Below, piece after piece: positions 17,451 through 26,396 of a stretch of 64,000 nucleotides of DNA. This DNA comes from Candidatus Fermentibacterota bacterium. GTDB taxonomy: Bacteria > Fermentibacterota > Fermentibacteria > Fermentibacterales > Fermentibacteraceae. A model generated the notes under the pieces. The model did no database searches. It was not told the DNA's origin and saw only the letters and a program-made list of their open reading frames with translations. Each line of letters opens with the position of its first letter. Positions within the stretch are counted from its first letter, which is position 1. The stretch covers positions 16,637 to 80,636 of the forward strand of contig PDSZ01000040.1 in NCBI GenBank assembly GCA_002748705.1, read 5' to 3'. Both the position numbers and the translations under genes were made by a program.

Positions 17451-18500
17451 TCAGCATCTCTGTGCGAGAACGCCGCCCATCATTTTGATGGATTTTTTTG
17501 GGCATTTCTCTACACACTGGCCGCAACCAATACACTTATCCGCTATTACCTGATGCTTTTCTTTGACAGAACCCTCAATTGCATCAGTGGGGCAAACCCT
17601 TGTGCAGAGTGTACAGCCGATACAGGTACTGTCGATGAAGGCTTTAGGCCTGACAGGTATTCCATCCACTATTGCGCCTATGGGGCACTCAGAAGCACAG
17701 AGACCGCAGTTTATGCACTTCTCAGGATTGATTTTCGCAAGAAAGCCGTCAATCTCGATTGCATCTGCAGGGCAGACCTTTGCGCACTTTCTGCATCCGA
17801 TGCAGGCAACAGAACAGGCTTTTCTGGCAACACCGCCTTTGTCTCTGCTTGAACAGGAGACTATCACCTTTCTGCTTTCAGGCCAGAGTGTAATGATGTT
17901 CCTGGGACATTCCTCTATGCACTTGCCGCATGCAACGCACATTTCAGGGTCAATATCAGGAACGCCGTTATCCCCCATCTCCATTGCATTGAAGGAACAT
18001 ACCTCTATGCAGTCTCCGAATCCAAGACAGCCGTATGAGCAGCTTTTCTGGCCGTTCATCACGAGAGCAGCTGATTTGCAGCTTAGAGGGCCATTGTAGT
18101 TGAAGGCGTTTACAGCGGATTTTCCTCCGTTACAGAGAATAACCGCAATCTGCTTCTCCTTTTCCTCAACCTGGGCGCCCATGATCCTTCCGATTTCAGC
18201 TGCTGCAGCTGCGCCTGCAGGAGCACAGCCGTTTACAGGAGCTTTGCCCTCCACCACAGCCGAGGCATAAGCAGCGCATCCTGGAAAACCGCATCCGCCG
18301 CAGTTGGCCCCTGGAAGAACTGCCTCAATAGCCTCCATTCTCGGATCCCTGGGCACTGCAAACTTCCTGGCTGCAAATGCCAGCCCCAGGCCAAGAAGCA
18401 GACCTATGGCGCCCATTACTATTGCCGGACCGCCAACTGCTGAAAGGGTGTCCTGCTGCCGGGAAACAATGGTCAGCGCAATCATTGCTGTTGTGAGCAT
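17451..18500 (-). CDS. rnfB: Rnf electron-transport complex subunit B (polyferredoxin)
   Basis: RnfB is the Fe-S subunit that takes electrons from ferredoxin in the Na+/H+-pumping ferredoxin:NAD oxidoreductase. It has an N-terminal membrane helix, then the GANCGGCGFPGCAAYA cluster motif characteristic of RnfB. A CSYGCLGFGDC motif and several ferredoxin motifs follow (CVACGKCIEECP, CIGCRKCAKVCP, CINCGLCASECP, CIGCTLCTRVCP, CIGCGQCVEKCP). At 349 residues it is longer than the roughly 190-residue proteobacterial form and has extra 4Fe-4S sites, as in several anaerobe RnfB proteins. The last residue before the stop is Cys, and a long hairpin follows at once. Confidence 0.94.
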   Translation of the reverse strand: MLTTAMIALTIVSRQQDTLSAVGGPAIVMGAIGLLLGLGLAFAARKFAVPRDPRMEAIEAVLPGANCGGCGFPGCAAYASAVVEGKAPVNGCAPAGAAAAAEIGRIMGAQVEEKEKQIAVILCNGGKSAVNAFNYNGPLSCKSAALVMNGQKSCSYGCLGFGDCIEVCSFNAMEMGDNGVPDIDPEMCVACGKCIEECPRNIITLWPESRKVIVSCSSRDKGGVARKACSVACIGCRKCAKVCPADAIEIDGFLAKINPEKCINCGLCASECPIGAIVDGIPVRPKAFIDSTCIGCTLCTRVCPTDAIEGSVKEKHQVIADKCIGCGQCVEKCPKKSIKMMGGVLAQRC

Positions 18501-18503
18501 CGC

Positions 18504-19148
18504 TTAACCTCCCAGCCCTGCAAAGCCAAGAAAAGCTATGGACATCGCGCCGGCAATAAGAAACGCAATAGGCAGACCCTTCAGCGCAGGGGGCACAGCT
18601 GCTGTTTCCATTCGCTCACGGAGTCCGGCCATGAGCACCAGGGCCAGTGTAAAGCCAATACCTGCAGCCACAGAGTTTATCAGAGAGTAGCCAAGGTTGA
18701 ACTTCTCTTCAATGTTCAGCACAGCAACACCGAGAATGGCGCAGTTGGTGGTAATCAGAGGCAGATAGATTCCCAGTGAGTCATAGAGAGCCGGGCTGAA
18801 CTTCTGAAGAATCATCTCCACCAGCTGAACCAGGCTCGCTATGATGATAATGAAGGAAATAGTTCTGAGATAAACCATATTGTAGGGCATCAGCACATTG
18901 TGATAGACAAGCCATGATCCAAGTGTTGCAAGAACCATGACGAAAATCACAGCCGCTCCCATTCCGACAGCGCTGTCCAGCTGCCTGGACACACCAAGGA
19001 ACGGACAGATACCGAGGAATCTCATAAGAACAAAGTTGTTAACAAAGATAGCGGAAAGAATTATGGCCATCATTCTGGCTATGCTGAAAGATGGTTCGCC
19101 CCCTTCGGGAGCTGCAAGTATCACAGAAAGGAGTGCTGCAGGAGTCAT
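18504..19148 (-). CDS. rnfA: Rnf complex subunit A
   Basis: An integral membrane subunit of Rnf, 214 residues with about six membrane segments. The stretch VNNFVLMRFLGICPFLGVS is typical of RnfA/NqrE. RnfA and RnfE are homologous and pack as an inverted pair that holds a membrane Fe-S centre; both keep the conserved Cys in the (M/F)CPFL motif. The N-terminus is about 25 residues longer than usual (MTPAALLSVILAAPEGGE...); a start at MMAIILSAIFVNN is possible. It overlaps rnfE by 4 bases and ends 4 bases before rnfB. Confidence 0.94.
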   Translation of the reverse strand: MTPAALLSVILAAPEGGEPSFSIARMMAIILSAIFVNNFVLMRFLGICPFLGVSRQLDSAVGMGAAVIFVMVLATLGSWLVYHNVLMPYNMVYLRTISFIIIIASLVQLVEMILQKFSPALYDSLGIYLPLITTNCAILGVAVLNIEEKFNLGYSLINSVAAGIGFTLALVLMAGLRERMETAAVPPALKGLPIAFLIAGAMSIAFLGFAGLGG

Positions 19149-19756
19149 TTGTTACCTTCCTTTCTGCGCTTCTCCATGATGTTGAAGAAACCAAGAATGA
19201 AGCCCATGAGTATGAAAGCCCCTGGAGCCAGAATAGCTATAAGAACAGGCTGATTCTGGTAGGCTTCACCAAGAAGATTGATGTTAAGCCATGAACCATT
19301 GCCGATAATCTCCCTGAATGTTGCCATGATCACCATTGCGATGGTGAAGCCAAACCCCATTCCTATACCGTCAAGGATTGAGGGAAACACCTTGTTCTTG
19401 TTGGCAAAACCCTCTGCTCTGCCCAGAATGATGCAGTTCACCACGATAAGCGGTATGAAGATACCCAGACTCTGATGAAGTGATGGCAGATAGGCATTCA
19501 TCAGCAGATCCACCAGTGTAACAAAGGTAGCTATAATAACGATGTATGCGGGAATTCTCACCTTTGCAGGAATAGCTTTTCTGAAAAGTGAAACAAGAAA
19601 ATTGGAACACACCAGCACAAAAGTTGCAGCAGCGCCCATACCGAGAGCATTCTCAACACTGCTGGTAACCGCAAGGAAAGGGCACATTCCAAGAGCCTGC
19701 CTGAACACAGGATTCTCTTTGAAGAGACCCTTTGTCAGTTCCTGCATGGCGCTCAT
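19145..19756 (-). CDS. rnfE: Rnf complex subunit E
   Basis: Integral membrane subunit homologous to RnfA and NqrD, 203 residues. It starts with ELTKGLFKENPVFRQALGMCPFLAVT, a clear RnfE signature with the conserved Cys, and has about six membrane segments. It overlaps rnfG and rnfA by 4 bases on each side, which suggests translational coupling for stoichiometric assembly. Confidence 0.95.
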   Translation of the reverse strand: MSAMQELTKGLFKENPVFRQALGMCPFLAVTSSVENALGMGAAATFVLVCSNFLVSLFRKAIPAKVRIPAYIVIIATFVTLVDLLMNAYLPSLHQSLGIFIPLIVVNCIILGRAEGFANKNKVFPSILDGIGMGFGFTIAMVIMATFREIIGNGSWLNINLLGEAYQNQPVLIAILAPGAFILMGFILGFFNIMEKRRKEGNK

Positions 19757-20355
19757 TCCTCACCTCCTTCCTGTGGAAGAAGACCGGCGCCTGCCAGGGC
19801 ATCAAGACCGCTTCTGACCGAGTTGGTCACAGCACGGGAAGTGATGGTGCTTCCTGTTATCGCGTCAAGAGAACCTCCGTCCTTGGAAAGCATAAGCTCT
19901 GAAGCAGTGCTGCCGGAGAACTGGTAGAGGAACCTGGCAGGATCGGAAACATTGGCTCCCAGGCCAGGTGTTTCCTGCTGATAGAGAATAGTAGTGCCGG
20001 TAACAGTACCGAGTATGTCCACAGCAACCATTGTCTGAATGGTACTGGAGTATCCTCTGCCGTACGCAACAAAAAGATAGCCAAGCTCTTTCCCGAGAGA
20101 GTCAGATACTGAGACTACGGCAAGTACCTGATCAGCATCTGCATAAGGGTTGGAAAGCCCGTCCACTGAAAGGCTGTCGAAAGAGAGCTGGCCGGAACCC
20201 AGACTTCCTGCCACATCTATCATGGCATCCAGCTTTGCCTGCTCTTTCTGCAGGGCGATAACAGGTTCAGTAACAGAATTGACATATCCCAGGGCAACTG
20301 CAGCTATCACCGCAATAAGCATCAGAATAAAACCAAGCTTTAGTATTTCACCCAT
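19753..20355 (-). CDS. rnfG: Rnf complex subunit G (FMN-binding)
   Basis: A 200-residue subunit with one N-terminal membrane helix (about residues 7-27) and a periplasmic FMN-binding domain. FMN is attached covalently to a Thr in the S/T-GAT motif; here the equivalent stretch is AITGSTITSRAVTNSV, with Ser in place of the usual Ala. The Thr acceptor is kept, so flavinylation is expected. The gene overlaps rnfD and rnfE. Confidence 0.93.
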   Translation of the reverse strand: MGEILKLGFILMLIAVIAAVALGYVNSVTEPVIALQKEQAKLDAMIDVAGSLGSGQLSFDSLSVDGLSNPYADADQVLAVVSVSDSLGKELGYLFVAYGRGYSSTIQTMVAVDILGTVTGTTILYQQETPGLGANVSDPARFLYQFSGSTASELMLSKDGGSLDAITGSTITSRAVTNSVRSGLDALAGAGLLPQEGGEE

Positions 20356-21430
20356 TCTTCTTCACCTCCCCGAAAACTGAAGGTCTGGTGTATCGGTCGA
20401 TAAGAGGAGTGGCAAGGTTCATAAGAAGTATTGAGTAGCTGCATCCCTCAGGATACCCTCCCCATCTTCTTATAACCATGGTCAGAAACCCTGCGCCAAT
20501 ACCGAAGATGATACGGCCCTTCCTGGTCACAGGAGTGGTTACCATATCAGAAATCATAAAGAATCCTCCCAGCATCACACCTCCTGCAAGAAGGTGGAAG
20601 AAAGGATTTCCGTCAAACCATCCCTGGCCGCCGAACAGCCATGCAAACAGAGCGACTGAACCGAGATAACTGAGAGGAAGACGAAGCTCAAGCACCCCTC
20701 TGAAAACAAGGTACAAGGCTCCAAGAATGAGCATGAGAGCACTTGTCTCACCTATGCAGCCCCCTATACGGCCCATAAAAAGGTTCTTCATGCTGCCGGA
20801 AGAGTAAAGCATTGAGCGAACCTCTTCGCTTCTGGTTTCCTCGCCTTCCCAATTGAACGACTGCTTCAGTGCGTTAAGGGGAGTTGCGCCGGTAAGGGCA
20901 TCCAGCTCTCCCCGATCACTCAGTGAAGCTGTAGAGACGCCGCATGCCTGAACTTCAGTGCGGTCACCATTCTGCCACTCCATTGGAGCAGACCATCCTG
21001 CAGTCATAAGGACAGGGAAGCTGGCCACAAGAAAAGCTCTGCCCAGAAGTGCAGGGTTAACAATGTTGTGCCCCAGACCGCCGAAGGCCTGCTTGGCCAC
21101 AGCGATTGCAAATGCGCTTCCAAGCACTGGAAGCCACCAGGGTACCCCTGGAGGAACATTATAGGCAAGAAGAATACCAGTAACCACAGCACTGCCGTCA
21201 AAAGCATAGTTCAAAGGTCTCTTCATGAACTTGAGACAGAGCCACTCTGTAAGAACTGCAGTAATAACACTGGCAGCCACCAGAAGCAGAGCAGAAGGCC
21301 CGAAAAACCATACTGCTGCTATCAGTGCAGGAACCAGAGCAATGGCAACATCCCACATTATTCGTTTCGTTGTCTGGGAAGAGCCCACATGAGGCGACAC
21401 TGCAACATCGAATGTTCTGCTGTCAGCCAT
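20348..21430 (-). CDS. rnfD: Rnf complex subunit D
   Basis: A polytopic membrane subunit of 360 residues homologous to NqrB. The N-terminus SPHVGSSQTTKRIMWDVAIALVPAL is typical, and the flavinylation site is the Thr of LTGATPLNALKQ. Later segments (FSYLGSVALFAWLFGG-like, FFMISDMVTTPVTRKGRIIFGIGAGFLTMVIRRWGGYPEG) match RnfD closely. It overlaps rnfC's end and rnfG's start, consistent with one transcript in the order C-D-G-E-A-B. Confidence 0.95.
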   Translation of the reverse strand: MADSRTFDVAVSPHVGSSQTTKRIMWDVAIALVPALIAAVWFFGPSALLLVAASVITAVLTEWLCLKFMKRPLNYAFDGSAVVTGILLAYNVPPGVPWWLPVLGSAFAIAVAKQAFGGLGHNIVNPALLGRAFLVASFPVLMTAGWSAPMEWQNGDRTEVQACGVSTASLSDRGELDALTGATPLNALKQSFNWEGEETRSEEVRSMLYSSGSMKNLFMGRIGGCIGETSALMLILGALYLVFRGVLELRLPLSYLGSVALFAWLFGGQGWFDGNPFFHLLAGGVMLGGFFMISDMVTTPVTRKGRIIFGIGAGFLTMVIRRWGGYPEGCSYSILLMNLATPLIDRYTRPSVFGEVKKNG

Positions 21431-22743
21431 TATGCCTCCTTCGCCCGTTTAAGAGCTCGAATCTCGTTCTGAGCCCGTTTGATTCTGTGCACCAGATACC
21501 TTCCTGCAGGGCACACGAAGCTGCAGGTGCCGCACGCCATGCAGTTAAGGGCTCCAGCCTTGTCAGCCTCCTCCCACATACCGTACTGGGAGGCACTGGC
21601 AATAACACTGGGACAAAGTCGGAGGGGACACACATCAACACATTTTCCGCACCTGATACAGGGGCCTTCAGAGACATCCCTGACCTCTTTCGGTGAAAGG
21701 GCCAGAATACCGCTTGTTCCCTTTGTTACTGGAGCAGCATCTGTAAACATGGCTGTTCCCATCATAGGGCCGCCGCTGATAAGCCTTTTCACATAACCTT
21801 TGTAGCCCCCTGCAGACTCAATAAGGTCAGAAACAGTGGTTCCCACACATACATCAAAGTTGCCTGGCGCAGCCACACCGAGACCGGAAACAGTGGTAAT
21901 ACGACGCATGACTGGAATGCCTCTGAGCACCGCATCAGCCACAGCCACACAGGTTCCCACATTCTGAACCACAACACCTATATGCAGAGGAAGGCCGCCT
22001 GCAGGGACTTCCAGGCCTGTTGCAGCATCTATCAGCTGTTTCTCAGCGCCCTGGGGGTACTGAACCTTCAGAGGAAGCACCTTGACACCCCTTTTCTCAA
22101 GGAGTTCAATGGCATCAGGCTTGTTGACCTCAATACCTATGCACGGTTCAGCAACTCCAAGAATGTGTGCAATGATATTCATGCCCTGAATGAGATCATC
22201 GGGTCTTTCGATCATCAGCCTGTGGTCAGCGGTTAGATATGGCTCACACTCAACACCGTTGATGATAAGGTGTTTGATGGTGGCGCCTCTGGGCGGTGAG
22301 AGCTTGACATATGTAGGAAAGGATGCTCCACCCATTCCGCAGACCCCTGCTTCCTTTATTCTCTCCACAAGAATTGAAGGGGCAGTGGAACTCCAGGAAG
22401 GGATCGGTTCAAAGACCACTCCTCCATCCTCGGACGAGGTTTGAATAACAACAGCCGGACCGCTTCTCATGTGAGGCATAGGCGCATTCTCCACACGGAG
22501 AACCTTACCGTTCACAGGCGAATGGGTGGGAAGACTTATAAAACCGTTCTGTTCCCCGATAACGGCTCCTCGAATCACCTCATCACCAGGTTTTACAACC
22601 GGCTTTGATGGAGATCCGAGGTGCTGACAGAGGGGAACAGTCACTTTCTCCGGAGCAGGAACAGTAACAGCAGCTGCACCGCTGGTCAGTTCTTTATTGC
22701 CCGGAGGATGGGTCCCACCTGCAAAGCTCTTTACTCTGCTCAT
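21430..22743 (-). CDS. rnfC: Rnf complex subunit C
   Basis: The peripheral cytoplasmic subunit (437 residues) thought to bind NAD(H) and FMN. It opens with GGTHPPGNKELT, typical for RnfC, has the nucleotide/flavin region GVCGMGGASFPTYVKL, and two 4Fe-4S motifs near the C-terminus (CIRCGKCVDVCP and CMACGTCSFVCP). It is the first gene of the operon. A TTGATT-N16-TATGCT pair about 70 bases upstream is a plausible promoter. Confidence 0.95.
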   Translation of the reverse strand: MSRVKSFAGGTHPPGNKELTSGAAAVTVPAPEKVTVPLCQHLGSPSKPVVKPGDEVIRGAVIGEQNGFISLPTHSPVNGKVLRVENAPMPHMRSGPAVVIQTSSEDGGVVFEPIPSWSSTAPSILVERIKEAGVCGMGGASFPTYVKLSPPRGATIKHLIINGVECEPYLTADHRLMIERPDDLIQGMNIIAHILGVAEPCIGIEVNKPDAIELLEKRGVKVLPLKVQYPQGAEKQLIDAATGLEVPAGGLPLHIGVVVQNVGTCVAVADAVLRGIPVMRRITTVSGLGVAAPGNFDVCVGTTVSDLIESAGGYKGYVKRLISGGPMMGTAMFTDAAPVTKGTSGILALSPKEVRDVSEGPCIRCGKCVDVCPLRLCPSVIASASQYGMWEEADKAGALNCMACGTCSFVCPAGRYLVHRIKRAQNEIRALKRAKEA

Positions 22744-22886
22744 GTTCCTCCAGTGTTTGTGTCTCTGTCTATCTTGCTACTGCACAATTTATTACAAGCA
22801 TACCCCTTGCAGGAGCACAATCAACCTGAAAGGCAAAACAGGAAAACATATGGATTAGATGAATATACAAAATTGATAAGGCTGAT

Positions 22887-23339
22887 TCAGCCCTTCAAAA
22901 GTTTGTCCAGCTCTTCCCTGAACTGTGATACATCCCTAAACTGACGGTAAACACTTGCGAACCTCACATAAGCTACCTGGTCTACCTCCTGAAGGATATC
23001 CATTATGCACTCACCGATGAATTCAGCTTCAACCTCATCAGGGTATTCTCCTGTTATTCTTGAAATTACCTTTTCAACCATTTCCTGTATCTGCTCACGG
23101 GAAACCGGCCGTTTCTCGCAGGACCGGGATATTCCCTTCTCGAGCTTGCGGGGATCGAATTGTTCCCTCTGGCCGTTCTTCTTCTTGACAGTCGGGTAAC
23201 TCGTTTCGATGTACTCGTATGTTGTAAACCTGTACCCGCATTCGTTGCACTCCCGCCTTCTGCGGGTTGCGCGGCCTTCCTTAACCGATCTTGAATCGAT
23301 CACTCTGTCATTGCTGCTTGAACATCTGGGACACCTCAT
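22887..23339 (-). CDS. nrdR: Transcriptional repressor NrdR
   Basis: NrdR represses ribonucleotide reductase genes in response to (d)ATP. The protein begins MRCPRCSSSNDRVIDSR with a zinc ribbon (CPRC ... CNECG), followed by an ATP-cone domain (VKKKNGQREQFDPRKLEKGI onward). With ATG 23339 it is 150 residues, normal for the family. The upstream TTG at 23360 adds seven residues without family support. No nrd gene is in the window. Confidence 0.94.
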   Translation of the reverse strand: MRCPRCSSSNDRVIDSRSVKEGRATRRRRECNECGYRFTTYEYIETSYPTVKKKNGQREQFDPRKLEKGISRSCEKRPVSREQIQEMVEKVISRITGEYPDEVEAEFIGECIMDILQEVDQVAYVRFASVYRQFRDVSQFREELDKLLKG

Positions 23340-23436
23340 AATGATGTTACTTACTCCCAATACTGCCGCAAGTCAAGATACCCGCCTCTGAACTTGACGA
23401 AGAGTATTTCCGGTTATAGGATTGGTGCACTTCTGT

Positions 23437-23513
23437 GGTGGGAGTAGTTCAGTTGGCAGAGCCCCTGACTGTGGCTCAGGTGGTCGCCGGTTCGAGCCCG
23501 GTCTCCCACCCCA
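23437..23513 (+). tRNA. tRNA-His (GTG)
   Basis: Cloverleaf with acceptor GTGGGAG/CTCCCAC, anticodon loop carrying GTG, T-arm GGTTCGAGCC and encoded CCA. The extra G at 23437 can pair with the C discriminator at 23510, the G-1:C73 pair specific to bacterial tRNA-His. Confidence 0.97.
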
Positions 23514-23517
23514 AAAT

Positions 23518-23593
23518 GCGTCCCTGGCTCAATTGGTAGAGCAACGGACTCTTAATCCGTGGGTTCCGGGTTCGAGTCCCGGGGGGCGTACCA
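23518..23593 (+). tRNA. tRNA-Lys (CTT)
   Basis: Cloverleaf with acceptor GCGTCCC/GGGGCGT (two wobble pairs), anticodon loop CTCTTAA giving CTT, T-arm GGTTCGAGTCC and encoded CCA. It follows tRNA-His by four bases, so the two are cotranscribed. Confidence 0.95.
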
Positions 23594-23622
23594 AAGGGGG
23601 CATCACGGATGTCCCCTTTAAC
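23594..23622 (+). other. Spacer hairpin between tRNA-Lys and tRNA-Arg
   Basis: AAAGGGG...CCCCTTT encloses CATC-acg-GATG, a near-continuous 11-bp hairpin in the tRNA spacer. It may be a processing signal or a partial terminator inside the tRNA operon. Confidence 0.5.
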
Positions 23623-23634
23623 ATCTTTGTCGGT

Positions 23635-23711
<77 letters not shown>

Positions 23712-24092
23712 CATTGAATGCGTACTTCCTGAATCACAATACAAGTTTTCTGAATTGTGCTGTTCTTCACTGGTATCTGCATTTCTCTGTGTTCTTCAGC
23801 AGTAATAATACATTCAAGATTAATACATTTATCAGACACTTAAGGTGGCGCTCACTCAGGACTTGTCATAGGCTATTGATAAGGTTTTCCGGTACAGCAT
23901 TCATGGGATGGCAATCTCCTGGTTTACCGAAAAAGCAGGATCGCCTGGAAAAGGCCTCTGACTTTTCATATTTCGTAAAATAAGTAGTATCAATTTTCAG
24001 GCCCTTGACAATGGGAAAGAACTTCAACAGATAGTAACGAACAATAGTTTAAGAAGTTAGACTGTTGTCAATCTGCGAGGGGTCGTGGTAAT
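23712..24092 (+). promoter_or_regulatory. Sigma-factor gene upstream region
   Basis: There is no gene in these 381 bases. TTGACA at about 24005 followed 19 bases later by GATAGT is a possible promoter. TTGACAA at about 24005 and TTGTCAA near 24064 are inverted copies, which could form a 50-base-spaced repeat around the transcription start. GAGGGG at about 24076-24081 is the Shine-Dalgarno for the TTG start at 24093. Confidence 0.4.
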
Positions 24093-24935
24093 TTGGGTAT
24101 CCGAAGGGTAGAAGGAAAGTCTCTTGAGCTTTACCTGCGGGAAATCGGCTCGAAAGAATCTCTTACTTCAGAAGAAGAAGCTGAGCTTGCAGGGAGAATC
24201 AAGAATAATGACACTGAAGCACAGGAGATACTTGTAGAAGCAAACCTCAGGTTTGTTGTGAGCATAGCAAAACAGTACGCCAACCAGGGGGTTGCCCTTG
24301 AAGACCTGATAAGCGAAGGTAATTTAGGGCTTATCAGGGCTGCCAGAGGATTTGATGAGAGCAGAGGCTGCCGGTTTATCACATATGCTGTATGGTGGAT
24401 AAGGCAGGCTATTCTTCAGACGCTGGCAGAGAATTCACGAATAGTACGGCTTCCTCTTAACAGGGTTAACGAACTGTACAGAATGGGCAGGGCCAGCAGA
24501 GAACTGGGGCACTCCCTTGGAAGGGCTCCTTCAGCTGATGAAATCGCAGGAAGGCTGGATCTTCCCAGAAAGAACATTGAAGGCATGCTCTCTATTCACA
24601 GCACACACCTCTCACTGGACAGACCTGTATACGATGGAAGCGACAAGACATTTCAGGAAATGATGCCCTCCGACATTGAAAATACTCCGGAAGATGCCGC
24701 TGCAGAGGAATCAATGAGGAACAGTGTTTACGAAATGCTTACCGCTCTTGATATAAGGGAAAAAACTATCATAAGCCTCTTTTTCGGCCTTAACACCAAC
24801 CGAAGGCATACACTGGCTGAAATCGGCAGAACAATGGGAATCAGCAGGGAGAGGGTGCGGCAGCTCAAGAACCGTGCCATCGACAAGCTTCAGGAATGCA
24901 CTGATCCTGATAAGATACTGATGTTCATTGAATAA
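24093..24935 (+). CDS. Primary-type RNA polymerase sigma-70 factor
   Basis: A 280-residue sigma factor of the RpoD/SigA group. It has region 1.2 (LELYLREIGSKESLTSEEEAELAGRI), region 2 (EANLRFVVSIAKQYANQGVALEDLISEGNLGLIRAARGFD and CRFITYAVWWIRQAI), and region 4 (HTLAEIGRTMGISRERVRQLKNRAIDKL). A long region 1.1 is absent, so it is a short primary or group 2 sigma. The start is TTG at 24093 with GAGGGG upstream; no ATG fits the conserved N-terminus. It converges on the selenium cluster to its right. Confidence 0.93.
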   Translation: MGIRRVEGKSLELYLREIGSKESLTSEEEAELAGRIKNNDTEAQEILVEANLRFVVSIAKQYANQGVALEDLISEGNLGLIRAARGFDESRGCRFITYAVWWIRQAILQTLAENSRIVRLPLNRVNELYRMGRASRELGHSLGRAPSADEIAGRLDLPRKNIEGMLSIHSTHLSLDRPVYDGSDKTFQEMMPSDIENTPEDAAAEESMRNSVYEMLTALDIREKTIISLFFGLNTNRRHTLAEIGRTMGISRERVRQLKNRAIDKLQECTDPDKILMFIE

Positions 24936-25193
24936 TCAGCGGGAATAGCAGCGACTTCCAGACACAGGTCCCACTGACTCCTCAACTCTGTCAGGCTTAA
25001 GACCTTTCTTACCTAAAGCTTCCAGAAAAGCTGCACTATGTTCAGCATTCAGAATAATGCACATTCCGCAATCTGTGGAAAGTTTTCTGGGAATGGGAAC
25101 CATTCTGCACTGAACACCGGCTTCTCTGGCAGCCCTTTGAGCCATAAGCACATGTGTCATGGTCTTAAATATCATGTAAAGCCTGTCAGCCAT
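24936..25193 (-). CDS. DUF3343 / putative Se/S-carrier protein
   Basis: An 85-residue protein of the DUF3343 family (Pfam Se_S_carrier). The central motif PIPRKLSTDCGMCI contains the CGxC pair thought to hold a selenium or sulfur atom. It overlaps the end of the cysteine desulfurase-like gene by 8 bases, so it is probably made with that enzyme and may accept Se/S from it. A second copy lies at 27114-27344 in the same cluster. Carrier function is a family-level hypothesis, not proven. Confidence 0.8.
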   Translation of the reverse strand: MADRLYMIFKTMTHVLMAQRAAREAGVQCRMVPIPRKLSTDCGMCIILNAEHSAAFLEALGKKGLKPDRVEESVGPVSGSRCYSR

Positions 25194-26325
25194 TGAATTC
25201 CTTCAAAGCCTTCAGAACTGTTTCTATTTCTTCAGCCTCTGTGAAGATGCCCGGACTGAGGCGGACAGTTCCACCTGGAAAAGTGCCGATTGTTCTGTGG
25301 GCATACTGGGCACAATGGAAACCATGACGGCAGCAGATATCGTACTCTGAGGCAAGGTAGTGAGCTATTTCTGAAGTGGAGCAGCCTGCAAGGGTAAAGG
25401 AAACAACAGCCGTCCAGGGTTTGCCTTTCTTCGGACGATAGACCTTTGCTCCGGGAATGCCTGCTATTCCATCTGCAAGAGCGCCGGCAGTGAGCAACTT
25501 TCTTCGGTGAATCTCCTGAAGGCCAAGAGAGGAGACATACTCAACGCCAGCATGCAGACCTGCAATGCCTGGGCCATTCATTGTTCCGGCCTCAAATCTG
25601 TCCGGCATGAAATCAGGATGTCTGTTTTCCTCTGAAAAACTGCCTGTCCCCCCTTGAGCAAGAGTTCTGATTCTTTCAGTATCAAAGCTGTCGGAAAACA
25701 CCAGACCGCCGGTTCCAGGAGGCCCCAGAAGAGCCTTGTGGCCTGTAAAGGCAATGATATCTGCTCCTGAAGAAAGACTTACAGGGACTATACCGGCACT
25801 CTGAGCAGCATCAATAAGAAGAACAGTTCCGTTCTCTCTGCACATGGCGGCGATGCTCTCAACATCCTGAACGGTTCCTGTTACATTAGAACCGTGGTTG
25901 ATAACCGCAAGTATTGCTCCCTTGAGGTTTCTGCGGAAAATATCAAGATCCAGATTTCCTGTGGAGTCGCATGGAGAGTAGCAGACATCTGCACCTTTTC
26001 TTTCAAGTTCAGAGAGAGGTCTTGTTACAGCGTTATGCTCCATGGCAGTTGAAACCACCCTGTCACCTTTACCAACCATTCCGTGAAGAACAGTGTTAAT
26101 GCCCCAGGTTACATTGTGGGTAAAGACCACATTAAGTGGATTATTGGAACCAAAAAAGCCAGCTATGCTCTCACGGCAGTCAAGAACAACTCCCATGGCT
26201 TCCACTGATGCGCTACAGTTACCCCTTGCTGGACTGGTTCCGATATTCCGCATAAAACCCGACACAGCATCTATGACACTGTCAGGTTTAGGCCACGATG
26301 TGGATGCGTTATCAAGATAAATCAA
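25186..26325 (-). CDS. Cysteine desulfurase / selenocysteine lyase-like PLP enzyme
   Basis: A 379-residue class V aminotransferase-fold enzyme. It starts IYLDNASTSWPKPDSV, has AMEHNAVTRPL, INHGSNVTG, DAAQSAG, and the PLP Lys in FTGHKALLGPPGTGGL. The active-site Cys is probably in ICCRHGFHCAQYAH. This subgroup is often encoded with yedF, DUF3343 and selD in Se-utilising anaerobes, and the same neighbours are seen here. It likely mobilises S or Se for selenophosphate or tRNA modification. The start appears to be TTG 26325, downstream of a GGGGAA element. Confidence 0.85.
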   Translation of the reverse strand: MIYLDNASTSWPKPDSVIDAVSGFMRNIGTSPARGNCSASVEAMGVVLDCRESIAGFFGSNNPLNVVFTHNVTWGINTVLHGMVGKGDRVVSTAMEHNAVTRPLSELERKGADVCYSPCDSTGNLDLDIFRRNLKGAILAVINHGSNVTGTVQDVESIAAMCRENGTVLLIDAAQSAGIVPVSLSSGADIIAFTGHKALLGPPGTGGLVFSDSFDTERIRTLAQGGTGSFSEENRHPDFMPDRFEAGTMNGPGIAGLHAGVEYVSSLGLQEIHRRKLLTAGALADGIAGIPGAKVYRPKKGKPWTAVVSFTLAGCSTSEIAHYLASEYDICCRHGFHCAQYAHRTIGTFPGGTVRLSPGIFTEAEEIETVLKALKEFNG

Positions 26326-26353
26326 TTCCCCATCCTTTCATCGTCGCAATATA

Positions 26354-26389
26354 AGGGAAGACAGCGATGGTGGTAACACTGTCTTCCCT
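26354..26389 (-). terminator. Hairpin after the 26397-27005 selenoprotein gene
   Basis: AGGGAAGACAG and CTGTCTTCCCT form a perfect 11-bp stem with a 14-base loop, just after the gene's stop and before the cysteine desulfurase start. On the minus strand it is followed by TTATATTG, so it may act as a partial terminator between the two genes. Confidence 0.7.
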
Positions 26390-26396
26390 GTGTATG

